A stretch of 64,000 bases of DNA from Acinetobacter populi (GCF_002174125.1 NZ_NEXX01000004.1:1-64000); one strand, 5' to 3'. Counted from the first letter of the stretch, positions 52,174 to 61,954 are shown. Numbers and translations are program-made. Notes: a model not told the origin generated them from the letters alone.

Positions 52174-54351
52174 CTAATGATACCAGCCAAATAACTTAAA
52201 CAGGTAAGGCACATAAGCGACCACAAAGAGTGCCGGAATCATGACCATCAACGGTAAGATCCATCGCTCGTAACGGTAGTAAAATGACAAGTGTTTGACT
52301 TCGGCATCTGCCTCGGTAACCTCGGCATCCCCAATCGCCTGCCTCGCCAATAACTGATTCAATGCCACAGGTGGTGAAACATAACCCAGCTCAAATGACA
52401 CCAGTGCAATCATCCAGAAATGTACAGGGTCAATACCATAGGCATAAGCCACAGGCGCAACCGTTGCAGTAATCAGAATCACGGCACCAAATGGATCCAT
52501 GACCATCCCCACCAATACCATCATCACTGCAAGCAAAGTAATCGCCAGGAAAATACTGCTTAAATCGGTTGGCATCACATGCATGATTTCAACACGTTCA
52601 AAGAAACCACCAACACTCACCGACAATGCCATCAGTACCATTAATGCACCAATATGACCAATGGTTTCATTGGTTGCATAACCCACCGATTTAAAGAAAC
52701 CAATACGCTCTCTTGGTTTAGGCGAAGGTGCATTGGCCGTTTCATAATCCTTTAAGGTTTCATCCCAATGTCCAACAGGTGGAAGAGGCTCTGGCGCACG
52801 ACGCAAGGTATCAAATAACACCAGTGCCAATAAGATAATCGGCATAATCACCGGTGCAGTAAACTCATTCAGGTTGGTATCTAGTGCCAGTTTGTAAAAG
52901 GCCCAGACCAAAATACCAATCAGAATATAAGGTGATACCGGTACCAAAGCACGAACGGAATTCGGTAATGCAATGGCTGGCGAAGCAATACGGAACTTCT
53001 CTTTGGCCAGTATCAATGATATCAACAAGAAAATTGTAGAGGTTAATAAAAAGACATAAATCCCGTAGTGATAGAGCAAGTCTGTCGTGACTTCCTTATT
53101 CAGTGAGGCAATCACCACAATCAACAAACAGGGGCGTAAAACCACACCTAACGATCCGGACATAGCCGATGCAGCAATGGCATATTGACGACGGCCACCA
53201 GCATTCCATACTTCACGGTAAATAATCGCACCCGCGGCAATTACAAAAATACCCGATGCACCGGTATAGGCAGTCGGTAATGCTGCCGCAAGCAGGATTA
53301 ACCAGGTCAATGTTTCCGGAGCAAAGTTCCATGGACGCAAAATGTTCAGGAATAAATCCACGACTCTGGTCTGTTTCAGCAACATACCGGCCCAGATAAA
53401 CAATGACAAGCTCAGGAAAATATTTGAAAACTCAATCAACTGCCCCAGATAAATTGCCTGCCCCATAGGATAGTTCATAAAGAAACTAAAGGCTGTACCG
53501 GTCAAAATGGCCATATATGCATATAACGGTACACTAAGCAGCGCCAAACCAATCGAACGATGCGTTGTCGTTGCTACAGGTGGCTTAATCATTTTGAATA
53601 AACTGATCAGACTGAGCAAACTAAATAAGATCATCCAGATCCAGTAAATGATTTTTAAATCGGGAGCAACCTCTACCCCGGCATTCATCGCTGATTGATA
53701 TTGAAAAATTGATGCACTCAGTAAAAATAAATTACCGAGAATCATAAATACGCCATACACCTTGTAATCAAGCTTGGACGTTGGCGCTCGCAATCCAATA
53801 TGATGAGTATTGAATGTTGCCATGATGGCAGAAATTGCAAAGATCAACATCAATAATAATGCACGATATTCGGTCCCAAATTTAAAGATCCCAAAGAACG
53901 TGGTTTCAAATGCACGATAAGTCCGTACACTTGGATTTTTATCTATATATTTTAATGTCTGCTCATAAAACTGATATTTTTCTTCACACGAGGCTTGAGC
54001 AGCGACCAAAGATGCCCGGATTTCTTCGGCAGAAGCCACACCAAAAAAATCTGCAAATTCGTCATTTTTATTGGCAGCCAATTGCTTTTGCACTTGTGCA
54101 TCAATATTGATATTACGCTCACAGCTCGGTTGTTGTGGTTCAGCTCGCAAGAATGAATACTGCATTCCTGTATCTGGATCACCATAGAGTTTTTCACCCA
54201 TGCGCAATAACTGCCCATGGATCATCTCACCAGTACCGATAATGAGGGTCAAGACCAAAAGGAAGAAAATAATGACTGTAGACAGCCATTCAAAGCCATT
54301 CTTAGGCTTGCCATGATCCTGTTTTTCTAAAGCATTCTCTTGCATAAGCAT
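52174..54351 (-). CDS. fused TRAP transporter permease (DctQM type)
   Basis: A 725-residue TRAP transporter membrane protein in which a small Q-type part is joined to the large M subunit. The N-terminal third has a transmembrane helix at about residues 25-45, a periplasmic loop with two cysteines, and helices up to about 260. The DctM part follows with ALPTAYTGASGIFVIAAGAIIYREV, GSLGVVLRPCLLIVV and the terminal GMVMDPFGAVILITATVAPVAYAYGIDPVHFWMI, the hallmark of M subunits. It should take up an organic acid with sodium. No DctP substrate-binding gene is adjacent. Upstream on the same strand are a rhombosortase and a TatT-like lipoprotein gene. The start may be the ATG at 54345. Confidence 0.88.
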   Translation of the reverse strand: MLMQENALEKQDHGKPKNGFEWLSTVIIFFLLVLTLIIGTGEMIHGQLLRMGEKLYGDPDTGMQYSFLRAEPQQPSCERNINIDAQVQKQLAANKNDEFADFFGVASAEEIRASLVAAQASCEEKYQFYEQTLKYIDKNPSVRTYRAFETTFFGIFKFGTEYRALLLMLIFAISAIMATFNTHHIGLRAPTSKLDYKVYGVFMILGNLFLLSASIFQYQSAMNAGVEVAPDLKIIYWIWMILFSLLSLISLFKMIKPPVATTTHRSIGLALLSVPLYAYMAILTGTAFSFFMNYPMGQAIYLGQLIEFSNIFLSLSLFIWAGMLLKQTRVVDLFLNILRPWNFAPETLTWLILLAAALPTAYTGASGIFVIAAGAIIYREVWNAGGRRQYAIAASAMSGSLGVVLRPCLLIVVIASLNKEVTTDLLYHYGIYVFLLTSTIFLLISLILAKEKFRIASPAIALPNSVRALVPVSPYILIGILVWAFYKLALDTNLNEFTAPVIMPIILLALVLFDTLRRAPEPLPPVGHWDETLKDYETANAPSPKPRERIGFFKSVGYATNETIGHIGALMVLMALSVSVGGFFERVEIMHVMPTDLSSIFLAITLLAVMMVLVGMVMDPFGAVILITATVAPVAYAYGIDPVHFWMIALVSFELGYVSPPVALNQLLARQAIGDAEVTEADAEVKHLSFYYRYERWILPLMVMIPALFVVAYVPYLFKLFGWYH

Positions 54352-54516
54352 CCCACTTTATATACAGACTATGTCTTTCAATAGCCTGCTCTTATTGTCG
54401 TCCTACAATCTTGCTGTCCGTTTCGGTATAGATATACCTATCGTCACTTTGCCTTAAATCACACCCTAAAAAAATAGCTTTAAAAGCACTTTACAAAAAT
54501 TATTTAGTCAATTCGC

Positions 54517-55107
54517 TTATTTTAAAAAATCAACTTTTAATTTTTTCTTCTTATATATCATCAAAATAATAAATAACACTAGACTAATCCCAACACCTAA
54601 CTGGTGCGCTTCAATCAATACTGGGCTACCAATTAAACGTGCCGTCGCAGATAACTCACCAACAATTGCTTCCCACAATAACTTAATCATTAAACCAAAT
54701 AGGATTAAAACTGCAAAGCCACGCTCTTTGTGATCAGTCAGGCTGATCAGCGCAGCCATACAATACAAACCATGCAATACACCGGAAAAACCCGCATAAA
54801 GTTCAATATTAGGATAAAAACAATAAAAAATTAAACTGATCAATAAAGGTAATAAAATCACCAAAATGAGCAATATGGAAGTTTTGATTTTTGGAAAAAT
54901 AAAAGGTAAGCAGACAAAAGCGATCATATTGAGGAAATAATGCATCCATCCGACATGAACCCAATGTGCTGTAAAAAAACGCCAGGGTTGCGATATCATC
55001 TCGAATTTTGAATAGATAAACCATTCTGGCTTGATTTGGAGCATTGCAGCAAGTAGGACACTTGCTGCAATAAAGCATATTTTATTTCGCTGTTCAACAG
55101 ACATCAT
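54517..55107 (-). CDS. rrtA: rhombosortase-like rhomboid intramembrane protease
   Basis: A 196-residue rhomboid-family protease with six hydrophobic helices. The catalytic Ser is in GFSGVLHGLYCM (about residues 109-120) and the catalytic His in EAHQLGVG (about residues 166-173). The loop HWVHVGWMHYFLNM (about residues 48-61) has the family H-x3-N. The short size and the G-F-S-G-x-L-H-G signature are those of rhombosortases, which cut GlyGly-CTERM tails of secreted proteins. It lies 12 bp after the TatT-like gene and is probably cotranscribed. No GlyGly-CTERM substrate is visible in the window. Confidence 0.82.
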   Translation of the reverse strand: MMSVEQRNKICFIAASVLLAAMLQIKPEWFIYSKFEMISQPWRFFTAHWVHVGWMHYFLNMIAFVCLPFIFPKIKTSILLILVILLPLLISLIFYCFYPNIELYAGFSGVLHGLYCMAALISLTDHKERGFAVLILFGLMIKLLWEAIVGELSATARLIGSPVLIEAHQLGVGISLVLFIILMIYKKKKLKVDFLK

Positions 55108-55119
55108 AGATTAACAACA

Positions 55120-56292
55120 TTAAGGTGCTTCGGATTGGTCATCAATCGATTGATCCAATTCAGAATCCTGACTTTGATCTTGATCAATTTCTGACGCTTC
55201 CTGTAATTCTTCTGCCGGTGTTTCATCTGAAGCGGGTGTCGATGGACCATCATCAAATAAATCAATACCCAAATCACCTAAACCGTCATCAGGTGTTTCA
55301 TCCCAGAAAGTGCTATAACCACTATCATCTGCCATACGCACGCCAGTATTTTCAGTCCAATAACGATCGGCAACAGCACGAACCATCAAACCAGCCATAG
55401 TATTGAGTAACCGATAATCCGGATTGACGGCTTTGTCCTCACCGATAGATTGACCATAACTCCGTAAAGCATCACGAATCCGGGCATTATCACCGCTGGC
55501 TTGTGCTGCAACTGCATATAAGGCATGCGGTAAGCGCACGCCACCACGTTCACCCAATTGCATGGATTGTTTTAAGGTCTGATAAGGATCAGGTTTATTA
55601 TCACCTGCACCCGGTAACAAGGTCCAGATCACCGCACGTGTTGCATTTGGTGTGCCCCAGAACTGGTTATTGTCCAGACACGCCATTCCACGCTCAACAA
55701 TCGCGGCAATATCTTTGGGAACATTGACCTGACCACCAGAATTAATATCATTGGTCACGGCTTGTAAACCACTGATTAGACCAAGCAGATAAACGGTCTT
55801 GTCCAGATCTTTTTTCATACTTGGGCAAGATTCACCCAGTTTAAAGCGGTATTTGCTTTCCCAACGTTCTGCAAAAAGTAGATAACCACTATATTGTCGT
55901 TTGGCAGCCAACGCAGCCCAGCGCTTTTGCTCTACTCTAGCATCTTGTGCTTCTGTGACATTACCTGCTTTAGAGGAGCGAATATAACGCAACTCGGATT
56001 CCAGTGCATGATTTTCTGCACATAAACCCGCAGCAGAATACATTAACACTGCCATACGCGTTGGATCTGCACCCATATCTTTGGTTGCCATAATCGCTGG
56101 TGTCAGCGAATTCCCCGTTGCACAAGCCATATCGGCATCGTCCATGGCCAAAATAGGGGGAACAATATGATTTTCTGCAAATCCCAAACTTACATTTGCA
56201 CCAGTCTTAACCACATATGAACAACCGGAAAAAGTAACCATAGTCGTCACAGCCAGCGCCATACCTTGGCACAGTTTTTGGACTTTAGACAT
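55120..56292 (-). CDS. outer-membrane lipoprotein, TRAP TatT-like
   Basis: A 390-residue lipoprotein. The signal peptide ends in TFSG-C (Cys at about residue 24). The mature part is helical with TPR-like features and begins SYVVKTGANVSLGFAENHIVPPILAMDDADMACATG, resembling the T component (TatT) of TPR-associated TRAP transporters. Residues about 335-390 are an acidic, disordered tail rich in Asp, Glu, Gln and Ser. TatT forms a periplasmic partner of the TRAP binding protein, and a TRAP permease gene is two genes downstream, which supports the call. Alternatively it is an unrelated helical lipoprotein. Confidence 0.6.
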   Translation of the reverse strand: MSKVQKLCQGMALAVTTMVTFSGCSYVVKTGANVSLGFAENHIVPPILAMDDADMACATGNSLTPAIMATKDMGADPTRMAVLMYSAAGLCAENHALESELRYIRSSKAGNVTEAQDARVEQKRWAALAAKRQYSGYLLFAERWESKYRFKLGESCPSMKKDLDKTVYLLGLISGLQAVTNDINSGGQVNVPKDIAAIVERGMACLDNNQFWGTPNATRAVIWTLLPGAGDNKPDPYQTLKQSMQLGERGGVRLPHALYAVAAQASGDNARIRDALRSYGQSIGEDKAVNPDYRLLNTMAGLMVRAVADRYWTENTGVRMADDSGYSTFWDETPDDGLGDLGIDLFDDGPSTPASDETPAEELQEASEIDQDQSQDSELDQSIDDQSEAP

Positions 56293-56454
56293 GTAGACGT
56301 CCTCTATCTAATCGTTTTTTGATGAATGTCCTTTTGTCACACCATAACAAAGAGTATTACGCATGAAAAGACCACTTTGCCAAAAATTATGCGCAATAAA
56401 GTCAATCGTCCCTAGCCAAAAAATAAATGTTTTTAAATTTTTATTCTTTTTAAA

Positions 56455-56489
56455 TAAAAAACAAGCCTATGGGAGAATAGACTTGTTTG
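56455..56489 (-). terminator. terminator of the 43-residue protein gene
   Basis: On the minus strand AAACAAG-T-CTAT and ATAG-G-CTTGTTT pair around a 6-nt loop and run into TTTTTTATTT, about 20 bp after the stop codon at 56512. Confidence 0.82.
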
Positions 56490-56511
56490 TATTTTTGAGG
56501 ATAAGTAAAAC

Positions 56512-56643
56512 TTAAAGAAGCTTCTCACTGCGTGATTTTTTCAGATCATGCGTGATATTTTCTCTTAAAATCGTTCCAGCACGACCAATGACAATGGCTA
56601 AAATAATGGCGATTGCAAGAAACGCATATGTAGGAATCATCAT
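56512..56643 (-). CDS. 43-residue single-pass membrane protein
   Basis: A short gene: ATG 56643, stop 56512-56514. The product begins MMIPTYAFLAIAIILAIVIG, a hydrophobic helix (about residues 5-20), followed by a basic tail (RAGTILRENITHDLKKSRSEKLL). A perfect GGAGG lies 6 nt before the ATG, and a strong terminator follows, so this is a real gene with its own transcript. The likely topology is N-out, C-in. I do not recognise a family. It lies between the TatT-like lipoprotein and ygfX. Confidence 0.75.
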   Translation of the reverse strand: MMIPTYAFLAIAIILAIVIGRAGTILRENITHDLKKSRSEKLL

Positions 56644-56849
56644 ATTATACCTCCGATAGGAAAACATCTCAGTCGATGTATGAACTAACATAGCAATATT
56701 TACGGATGAAACCGCCAGTTTTGTTCGACAATTTTTTAAATACGATTAATGGTTAGATAGATTGTTAGACAATTTATTTTAATGGTTAATATTCAAATTG
56801 TTATATGGTTAAAAACATCTTTTTGTTGAACAAAAAACTGGAAAATAAT

Positions 56850-57248
56850 TTATCTTAAATAAACAAAGCGTTTTAACATCTGCCATTGTTTTAAATTTAA
56901 CTGATCGCGAGCAATACAGATTGACCGTGATTGTTGCTGATCTTCATCAACAAAATGTAAAAATATAATATAACCCAACTGCTGTACAGCACTCAACTGC
57001 ATGGACAGAGAAGTCTTGGATTGCAGTTGCAGGGTCCAGAGATCATCGCTCAGATATGCCAGTTGAGCGACCTGATTTTTATCGCGACATAGAAATACCA
57101 GTACCAGCAATAGGGCTGTTGTGGCGTAAAGTAGTATTGGCTGCAACATCATTGCGGCCAATACGACAAAACACAGCACTACCATGCTACGCAGAAAAAC
57201 TTTCAGCAGGCTTGGTCTTAAATGAAAAGATAAAAGTTGATAACTCAT
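56850..57248 (-). CDS. ygfX: YgfX/CptA-like membrane protein
   Basis: A 132-residue protein with two adjacent transmembrane helices (about residues 18-36 and 38-54), after the typical N-terminus FHLRPSLLKVFL, and a C-terminal cytoplasmic beta domain (LWTLQLQSKTSLSMQLSAVQQLGYIIFLHF). This is the layout of YgfX, the membrane partner of SdhE. Its start overlaps the sdhE stop by 4 bp (ATGA), the usual sdhE-ygfX coupling. Reported to affect cytoskeleton proteins in E. coli as CptA; its role here is not shown. The sequence match is weak, so the call leans on context. Confidence 0.75.
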   Translation of the reverse strand: MSYQLLSFHLRPSLLKVFLRSMVVLCFVVLAAMMLQPILLYATTALLLVLVFLCRDKNQVAQLAYLSDDLWTLQLQSKTSLSMQLSAVQQLGYIIFLHFVDEDQQQSRSICIARDQLNLKQWQMLKRFVYLR

Positions 57249-57505
57249 TGCTCATGCAATTGTTTTTTCAGTTTGATAATGAGTGCTTTCAATTCTGGTT
57301 TTGGCGGTTCGTCAACCATCATGAACCAATCCAGTAAATCCGGATCTTCCTGCTCAATAAGCTCGGCAAATAAGGCTTTCTCTTCACTTGGTGCATTAAG
57401 ATAATGATTTCTGACATAAGGATCAAAATAAATATCGAGCTCTTTTAAGCCACGTCGAGAACGGTAAATGACCTTGCGCTCTTCCAGAGTAGGTTCGTAC
57501 GACAT
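57245..57505 (-). CDS. sdhE: FAD assembly factor SdhE
   Basis: An 86-residue SdhE/YgfY homologue that helps attach FAD to the succinate dehydrogenase flavoprotein. The conserved RSRRGLKELDIYFDPYV (about residues 13-29) contains the RGxxE motif that contacts the flavoprotein, and LIEQEDPDLLDWFM (about residues 50-63) is the family C-terminal helix. The frame reaches 57529, but ATG 57505 with AAGGA upstream is the proper start. It overlaps ygfX by 4 bp. Confidence 0.94.
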   Translation of the reverse strand: MSYEPTLEERKVIYRSRRGLKELDIYFDPYVRNHYLNAPSEEKALFAELIEQEDPDLLDWFMMVDEPPKPELKALIIKLKKQLHEQ

Positions 57506-57724
57506 CTTATTATTCCTTGACCATAACATATCAGGTTGAATTGTAACGCAAGCATGCTGCCCTTCTCTAGTTAAATCTTAAAAATAGTTCAGGTATAAGA
57601 TAATCTTATTTTGGCAAAAGTTACCAATTAAACCACCGAATTGAGCAATCCGCATATTGCAGAAAAGAACAAAGTATTTTTTACTGCAATTCAATATACG
57701 CTTAGATCAATACAGGAAGAAACA

Positions 57725-58897
57725 ATGTCTGATGGAATGATTCGCCCACTTGCTAATATGTTACCTCGTCATCTATTTGATGCTGAACACGAGGCATTCC
57801 GTGAAACTGTGCGCCGCTTTTATCAAAAAGAAGTCGTGCCCAATATCGAAAAATATGAACAACAGCAACATGTCGACCGTAATTTATGGAATAAGGCTGG
57901 AGAATTAGGCTTATTATGCACCACCATGCCGGAACACTATGGCGGTTCTGGTGTAGATCGTCTTTACAGCATGATTCTGATTGAAGAACAAGCCTATGCC
58001 ATGGATTCAAGTACGGGATTTTCCTTACATTCCGATATTGTCGCCAACTATATTTATAATTTTGGCAACGAAAGCCAAAAGCAAGCTTGGTTACCCAAAA
58101 TGGCCACAGGCGAGGTGGTTACTGCCATCGCCATGACCGAACCCGGCACTGGATCAGACTTGCAGGCCGTACGAACCAGTGCTGTACTTGATGGCAATGA
58201 TTATGTGATTAATGGTTCAAAAATCTTTATCACCAACGGCTATCTCTGTGACATGGTGATCGTGGTCTGTAAAACCGGCAACCATGAGAAAGGCGCTGCC
58301 AATTTATCCTTATTCATTATCGAAGCGGACCGTGCAGGCTTTAGTAAGGGACAACCATTAAAAAAAGTTGGCATGAAAGGACAGGATACCTGTGAACTGT
58401 TTTTCGATAATGTACATGTTCCCAAAGAAAATTTACTCGGCAGCGAAGGCATGGGGTTTATTATGCTCATGAAAGAGCTGGCCTGGGAGCGCATGATTGT
58501 TGCCATTATCTGTCAAGCCGGTGCAGAAGCAGCTTTTGCCCATACGGTACAATATACCAAAGACCGCAAGGCATTCGGCAAAGCAATTGCCACCTTTCAA
58601 AACACCCGTTTTAAATTGGCCGAGCTGCGTACCGAAATTGATTTTTGTCGGGCCTATCTGGATCGCTGTATGCAGCTCCAATTGGAGGGCACACTTACGG
58701 TGGAAGCCGCCGCAGCCGCGAAGTATAAGATTTCCGAGATGTATTCCAAAGTTGTCGATGAATGTGTGCAGTTACATGGCGGATATGGCTATATGCTGGA
58801 ATATCCGATTGCGCGGGCTTATATCGACAATCGAGCCAATCGTATTTATGCAGGGACCAATGAAATCATGAAAGAATTGATTTCTCGCAGTCTATAA
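57725..58897 (+). CDS. acyl-CoA dehydrogenase
   Basis: A 390-residue flavoenzyme that oxidises acyl-CoA to enoyl-CoA. The N-terminal helical domain, the middle beta domain with MTEPGTGSDLQAVRTSA (about residues 134-150) and the C-terminal helical domain are all present. The signature ends QLHGGYGYMLEYPIARAYIDNR and IYAGTNEIMKELISRSL, with the catalytic Glu in LEYPIAR or nearby according to subfamily. The chain length specificity cannot be told. ATG 57725 has AGGAAGA upstream; the frame opens earlier with a TTG at 57641. It stands alone. Confidence 0.92.
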   Translation: MSDGMIRPLANMLPRHLFDAEHEAFRETVRRFYQKEVVPNIEKYEQQQHVDRNLWNKAGELGLLCTTMPEHYGGSGVDRLYSMILIEEQAYAMDSSTGFSLHSDIVANYIYNFGNESQKQAWLPKMATGEVVTAIAMTEPGTGSDLQAVRTSAVLDGNDYVINGSKIFITNGYLCDMVIVVCKTGNHEKGAANLSLFIIEADRAGFSKGQPLKKVGMKGQDTCELFFDNVHVPKENLLGSEGMGFIMLMKELAWERMIVAIICQAGAEAAFAHTVQYTKDRKAFGKAIATFQNTRFKLAELRTEIDFCRAYLDRCMQLQLEGTLTVEAAAAAKYKISEMYSKVVDECVQLHGGYGYMLEYPIARAYIDNRANRIYAGTNEIMKELISRSL

Positions 58898-59090
58898 TCC
58901 TAGTGTGGCGGTGGTCATTATCGCCACGCTAAACCACTGTTATCCATTGATAACCAGCCATTAACATAAATGATGTAACTGTTATACACCGCTAACGCCG
59001 ATTATTTTTTATACTCATGATTGAATCATTGCAAAATGAATGATTTGCTTAAAGCCATTTTAATTTTTAGCCATAAGCGAGAACAATATA

Positions 59091-59537
59091 ATGACCACAA
59101 TATTTGAAGCCTTACGAGAAAGCCACGAACGCCAACGTGACCTATGTGACAAACTGGTTGAAACCCATGGCGATACCACAGAACGACATGAAATTTTTAC
59201 CGCACTTAAACACGAACTCTATGCCCATTCCGTTGCAGAAGATCGTTATTTGTATATTCCTTTAATGTTCAATGATACCGGACTGGATATCTCACGCCAT
59301 GCACTGGCTGAACATCACGAAATGGATGAGTTGGTAGAAAAACTGGAACAAACTGAATTTAGCAATACTGGCTGGTTAGCCATTGCCAAACAATTGGCCG
59401 ATGTGGTTCGTCATCATTTAAAAGAAGAAGAACACGGCTTTTTTCAGCAGGCAGGGAAGATTCTCAATGATAGCGAAAAAGAAAAACTGGCAAAAAAATA
59501 TTTAAATGAATATGAAAAATATCTTGCCGAAGCTTGA
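59091..59537 (+). CDS. hemerythrin domain-containing protein
   Basis: A 148-residue four-helix protein. Candidate iron ligands are seen as H in RESHERQR, HELYAHSVAEDRYLY, LAEHHEMDEL and VRHHLKEEEHGFF, which is the H/HxxxE/H/HxxxE-like layout of the hemerythrin cation-binding domain. Such proteins bind O2, NO or store iron. A GAGAAC type site precedes the ATG. No partner gene; it may help protect iron-sulfur proteins, but this is a guess. Confidence 0.88.
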   Translation: MTTIFEALRESHERQRDLCDKLVETHGDTTERHEIFTALKHELYAHSVAEDRYLYIPLMFNDTGLDISRHALAEHHEMDELVEKLEQTEFSNTGWLAIAKQLADVVRHHLKEEEHGFFQQAGKILNDSEKEKLAKKYLNEYEKYLAEA

Positions 59538-59578
59538 TTAAATTCTACGCAAACGCTACATGATTGTTCTCGAACATG

Positions 59579-60466
59579 TCATGTAGTTTCTCCACCCTCC
59601 CCTTGCTTTGGTACTTGATAATAATTTCTGATACTTATACCAATCGAAGCCAGCATAATACAAAATAAAGCAAACCATTGTAATATTGATAAATGTTCAT
59701 TTAATAATAACAATCCAGCCAGCGCAGCCACTGCCGGAGACAGGCTGGTAAATGTGCCATAACTCAAACGATTCAGATATTTTAATGCGTATAAATCCAG
59801 TGCATAGGGAATTGAAGTCGCCAAAATTGCGAGTGCAGCAGCATATCCCCAATACTGTACATTTAAAATGCCTTGTGCATTATTCCACAAACCTATAGGC
59901 AGCCAGATCAGTGCAGCTAGGCCAATAGCCAACGTCAAACTGTGCATGCCCAGATTTTGCCGAATCACTTTTTGTCCAAAATAAATATACAGCGCCCAGC
60001 AAAAACCAGCGCCCAGTGCCAACACCACGCCCAACCATGAAATATTATCATGACCCGACCATGGCATCAGCAAAACCACACCAATCATGGCAAAGATGAC
60101 CCAAATCACATCGCTTTTCTTTTGCACGGCAAATAACGCCAAACCCAACGGTCCGACAAATTCCAGACCGACTGCAATCCCTTGTGGCAATAACACCAGA
60201 GCATGATAAAACATCATATTCATACAGCCCAGAGCAAAGCTATAACACAACAAATTACGCCATTGAATATATTTTAATTTGGCAAAAATACGCCATGAAC
60301 GCAGCATCAACCCAACAAAAATACTGGCAAAGCATAAACGTAATACCGTTACCGAAGTGGGATCAAGCACCGTAAATAAATATTTTGCAAAGGAAGCACT
60401 GAGCTGATATGCAAGCATGGAAACCAGCATACACAACATGGCAACAAGTTGATGGGAGCTGTTCAC
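59579..60466 (-). CDS. EamA family transporter (RhtA-like)
   Basis: A 295-residue DMT transporter with ten predicted transmembrane helices. The segments LPQGIAVGLEFVGPLGLALF and the second-half LATSIPYALDLYALKYLNRLSYGTFTSLSPAVAALAGLLLL are typical of the RhtA/YdcZ-like threonine/homoserine exporter group. The substrate is not proven. It is convergent with the hemerythrin gene. Start at 60466 is supported by family length only; the ribosome binding site is weak. Confidence 0.85.
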   Translation of the reverse strand: MNSSHQLVAMLCMLVSMLAYQLSASFAKYLFTVLDPTSVTVLRLCFASIFVGLMLRSWRIFAKLKYIQWRNLLCYSFALGCMNMMFYHALVLLPQGIAVGLEFVGPLGLALFAVQKKSDVIWVIFAMIGVVLLMPWSGHDNISWLGVVLALGAGFCWALYIYFGQKVIRQNLGMHSLTLAIGLAALIWLPIGLWNNAQGILNVQYWGYAAALAILATSIPYALDLYALKYLNRLSYGTFTSLSPAVAALAGLLLLNEHLSILQWFALFCIMLASIGISIRNYYQVPKQGEGGETT

Positions 60467-60631
60467 AGAGTTTTAATCATCACAAGATTTAACGCCACAA
60501 TATTTTGATGCAGTATATCGAAATTGCCTATTATTTTCAGTGTCAATAACTCAAATTAAAAAACCACCTGACTCAAAGATCAGATGGTTTTAAGTACAAA
60601 TATTTTTAGCTGAAACAGCAGATAAAAGTAT

Positions 60632-61864
60632 TTAGAACAATACACGCACGCGAATTGTACCTTCAACATTGTGTAAGGTATCCAACGCTTCTTGTGAAGC
60701 AGATGCATCAACATCCATTACCAGATAACCGACATCACCACGAGTCATCAATTGCTGACCGGAAATGTTGATGCCATGCTCAGCAAATAGACTATTGATT
60801 TTAGACAGTACGCCCGGAATATTTTTGTGGATGTGTAATAAGCGGTGTTTGCCTTCGGTCAATGGTAAAGCAATTTCTGGGAAATTAACCGCAGATAAAG
60901 TCATACCTTTATCAGAATAAGCAACAAATTTCTCAGCCACTTCAAGACCAATATTGGCTTGCGCTTCCATAGTCGAACCACCAACGTGTGGGGTTAAAAT
61001 GACATTTGCCAAACCACGCAGTGGTGACTGGAATTCTTCACCATTGGCTTTTGGTTCTTTCGGGAATACATCGACTGCCGCACCGGCCAAATGACCAGAT
61101 TTAATCGCATCAGCCAAATCTTCAATTACCACACAAGTCCCACGCGCAGCATTGATGAAGATCGCACCGTCTTTCATTTGCGCAAATTGATCTTTGGTAA
61201 AGAAATTACGTGTAGATGGCACATCGGGTACATGCAGCGTTACTACGTCGGCATTGGCAAGCAACTCACCCATTGAACCCACTTGACGTGCATTACCTAA
61301 TGGTAATTTGGTCACCACATCATAATAAATCACTTTCATACCCAGACTTTCTGCCAATACAGAAAGCTGTGAACCAATTGAACCGTAACCAACGATCCCC
61401 AAAGTTTTACCACGGGTTTCAAATGAACCAACCGCAGATTTTTCCCAACCACCTGCATGCGTGGTCGTAGATTTTTCCGGAACACGACGCAACAACAGAA
61501 TCGCTTCTGCAAGTACCAGTTCGGCAACCGAACGGGTATTGGAATAAGGTGCATTAAATACCGGAATACCACGAATCATCGCAGCATTTAAATTCACCTG
61601 ATTGGTCCCAATACAGAAACAACCTACAGCGATCAATTTATTTGCCGCCTCAAAGACTTCTTCGGTCAGTTGAGTACGTGAACGAATACCGATAAAATGT
61701 GCATCTTTAACGGCTTCTTTCAAAGCTTCGCCTTCAAGTGCAGTTTTACGATAGTCGATATTGGTATAACCCGCAGCGTTTAAAGTATCAATAGCGTTTT
61801 GATGAACGCCTTCTAATAACAAGAAACGGATTTTATCTTTTGGAAGTGAAAGATGTTGGCTCAT
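60632..61864 (-). CDS. serA: D-3-phosphoglycerate dehydrogenase
   Basis: A 410-residue NAD-dependent enzyme that starts serine biosynthesis by oxidising 3-phosphoglycerate. The Rossmann motif GIVGYGSIGSQ is at about residues 155-165. Catalytic Arg is in INAARGTCV, Glu in the FPKEPKA segment region and His in LTPHVGGST. A C-terminal ACT domain (HIHKNIPGVLSKINSLFAEHGINISGQQL, about residues 340-370) gives serine feedback. The length equals E. coli SerA (410). It is divergent from a FAD-linked D-2-hydroxyacid dehydrogenase gene. Confidence 0.95.
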   Translation of the reverse strand: MSQHLSLPKDKIRFLLLEGVHQNAIDTLNAAGYTNIDYRKTALEGEALKEAVKDAHFIGIRSRTQLTEEVFEAANKLIAVGCFCIGTNQVNLNAAMIRGIPVFNAPYSNTRSVAELVLAEAILLLRRVPEKSTTTHAGGWEKSAVGSFETRGKTLGIVGYGSIGSQLSVLAESLGMKVIYYDVVTKLPLGNARQVGSMGELLANADVVTLHVPDVPSTRNFFTKDQFAQMKDGAIFINAARGTCVVIEDLADAIKSGHLAGAAVDVFPKEPKANGEEFQSPLRGLANVILTPHVGGSTMEAQANIGLEVAEKFVAYSDKGMTLSAVNFPEIALPLTEGKHRLLHIHKNIPGVLSKINSLFAEHGINISGQQLMTRGDVGYLVMDVDASASQEALDTLHNVEGTIRVRVLF

Positions 61865-61954
61865 TACGGCTCCGCTACAAAGGCCAAATTATTTAGTCGC
61901 AGTATGATAACATATTGCTCATAACTTGTTTAATTGTTATTAGGTTCATACGTC

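Noticed and set aside
54517..55107. A GlyGly-CTERM substrate of the rhombosortase in this window
   Set aside because: None of the exported proteins here ends with a Gly-rich motif followed by a hydrophobic helix and a basic tail.
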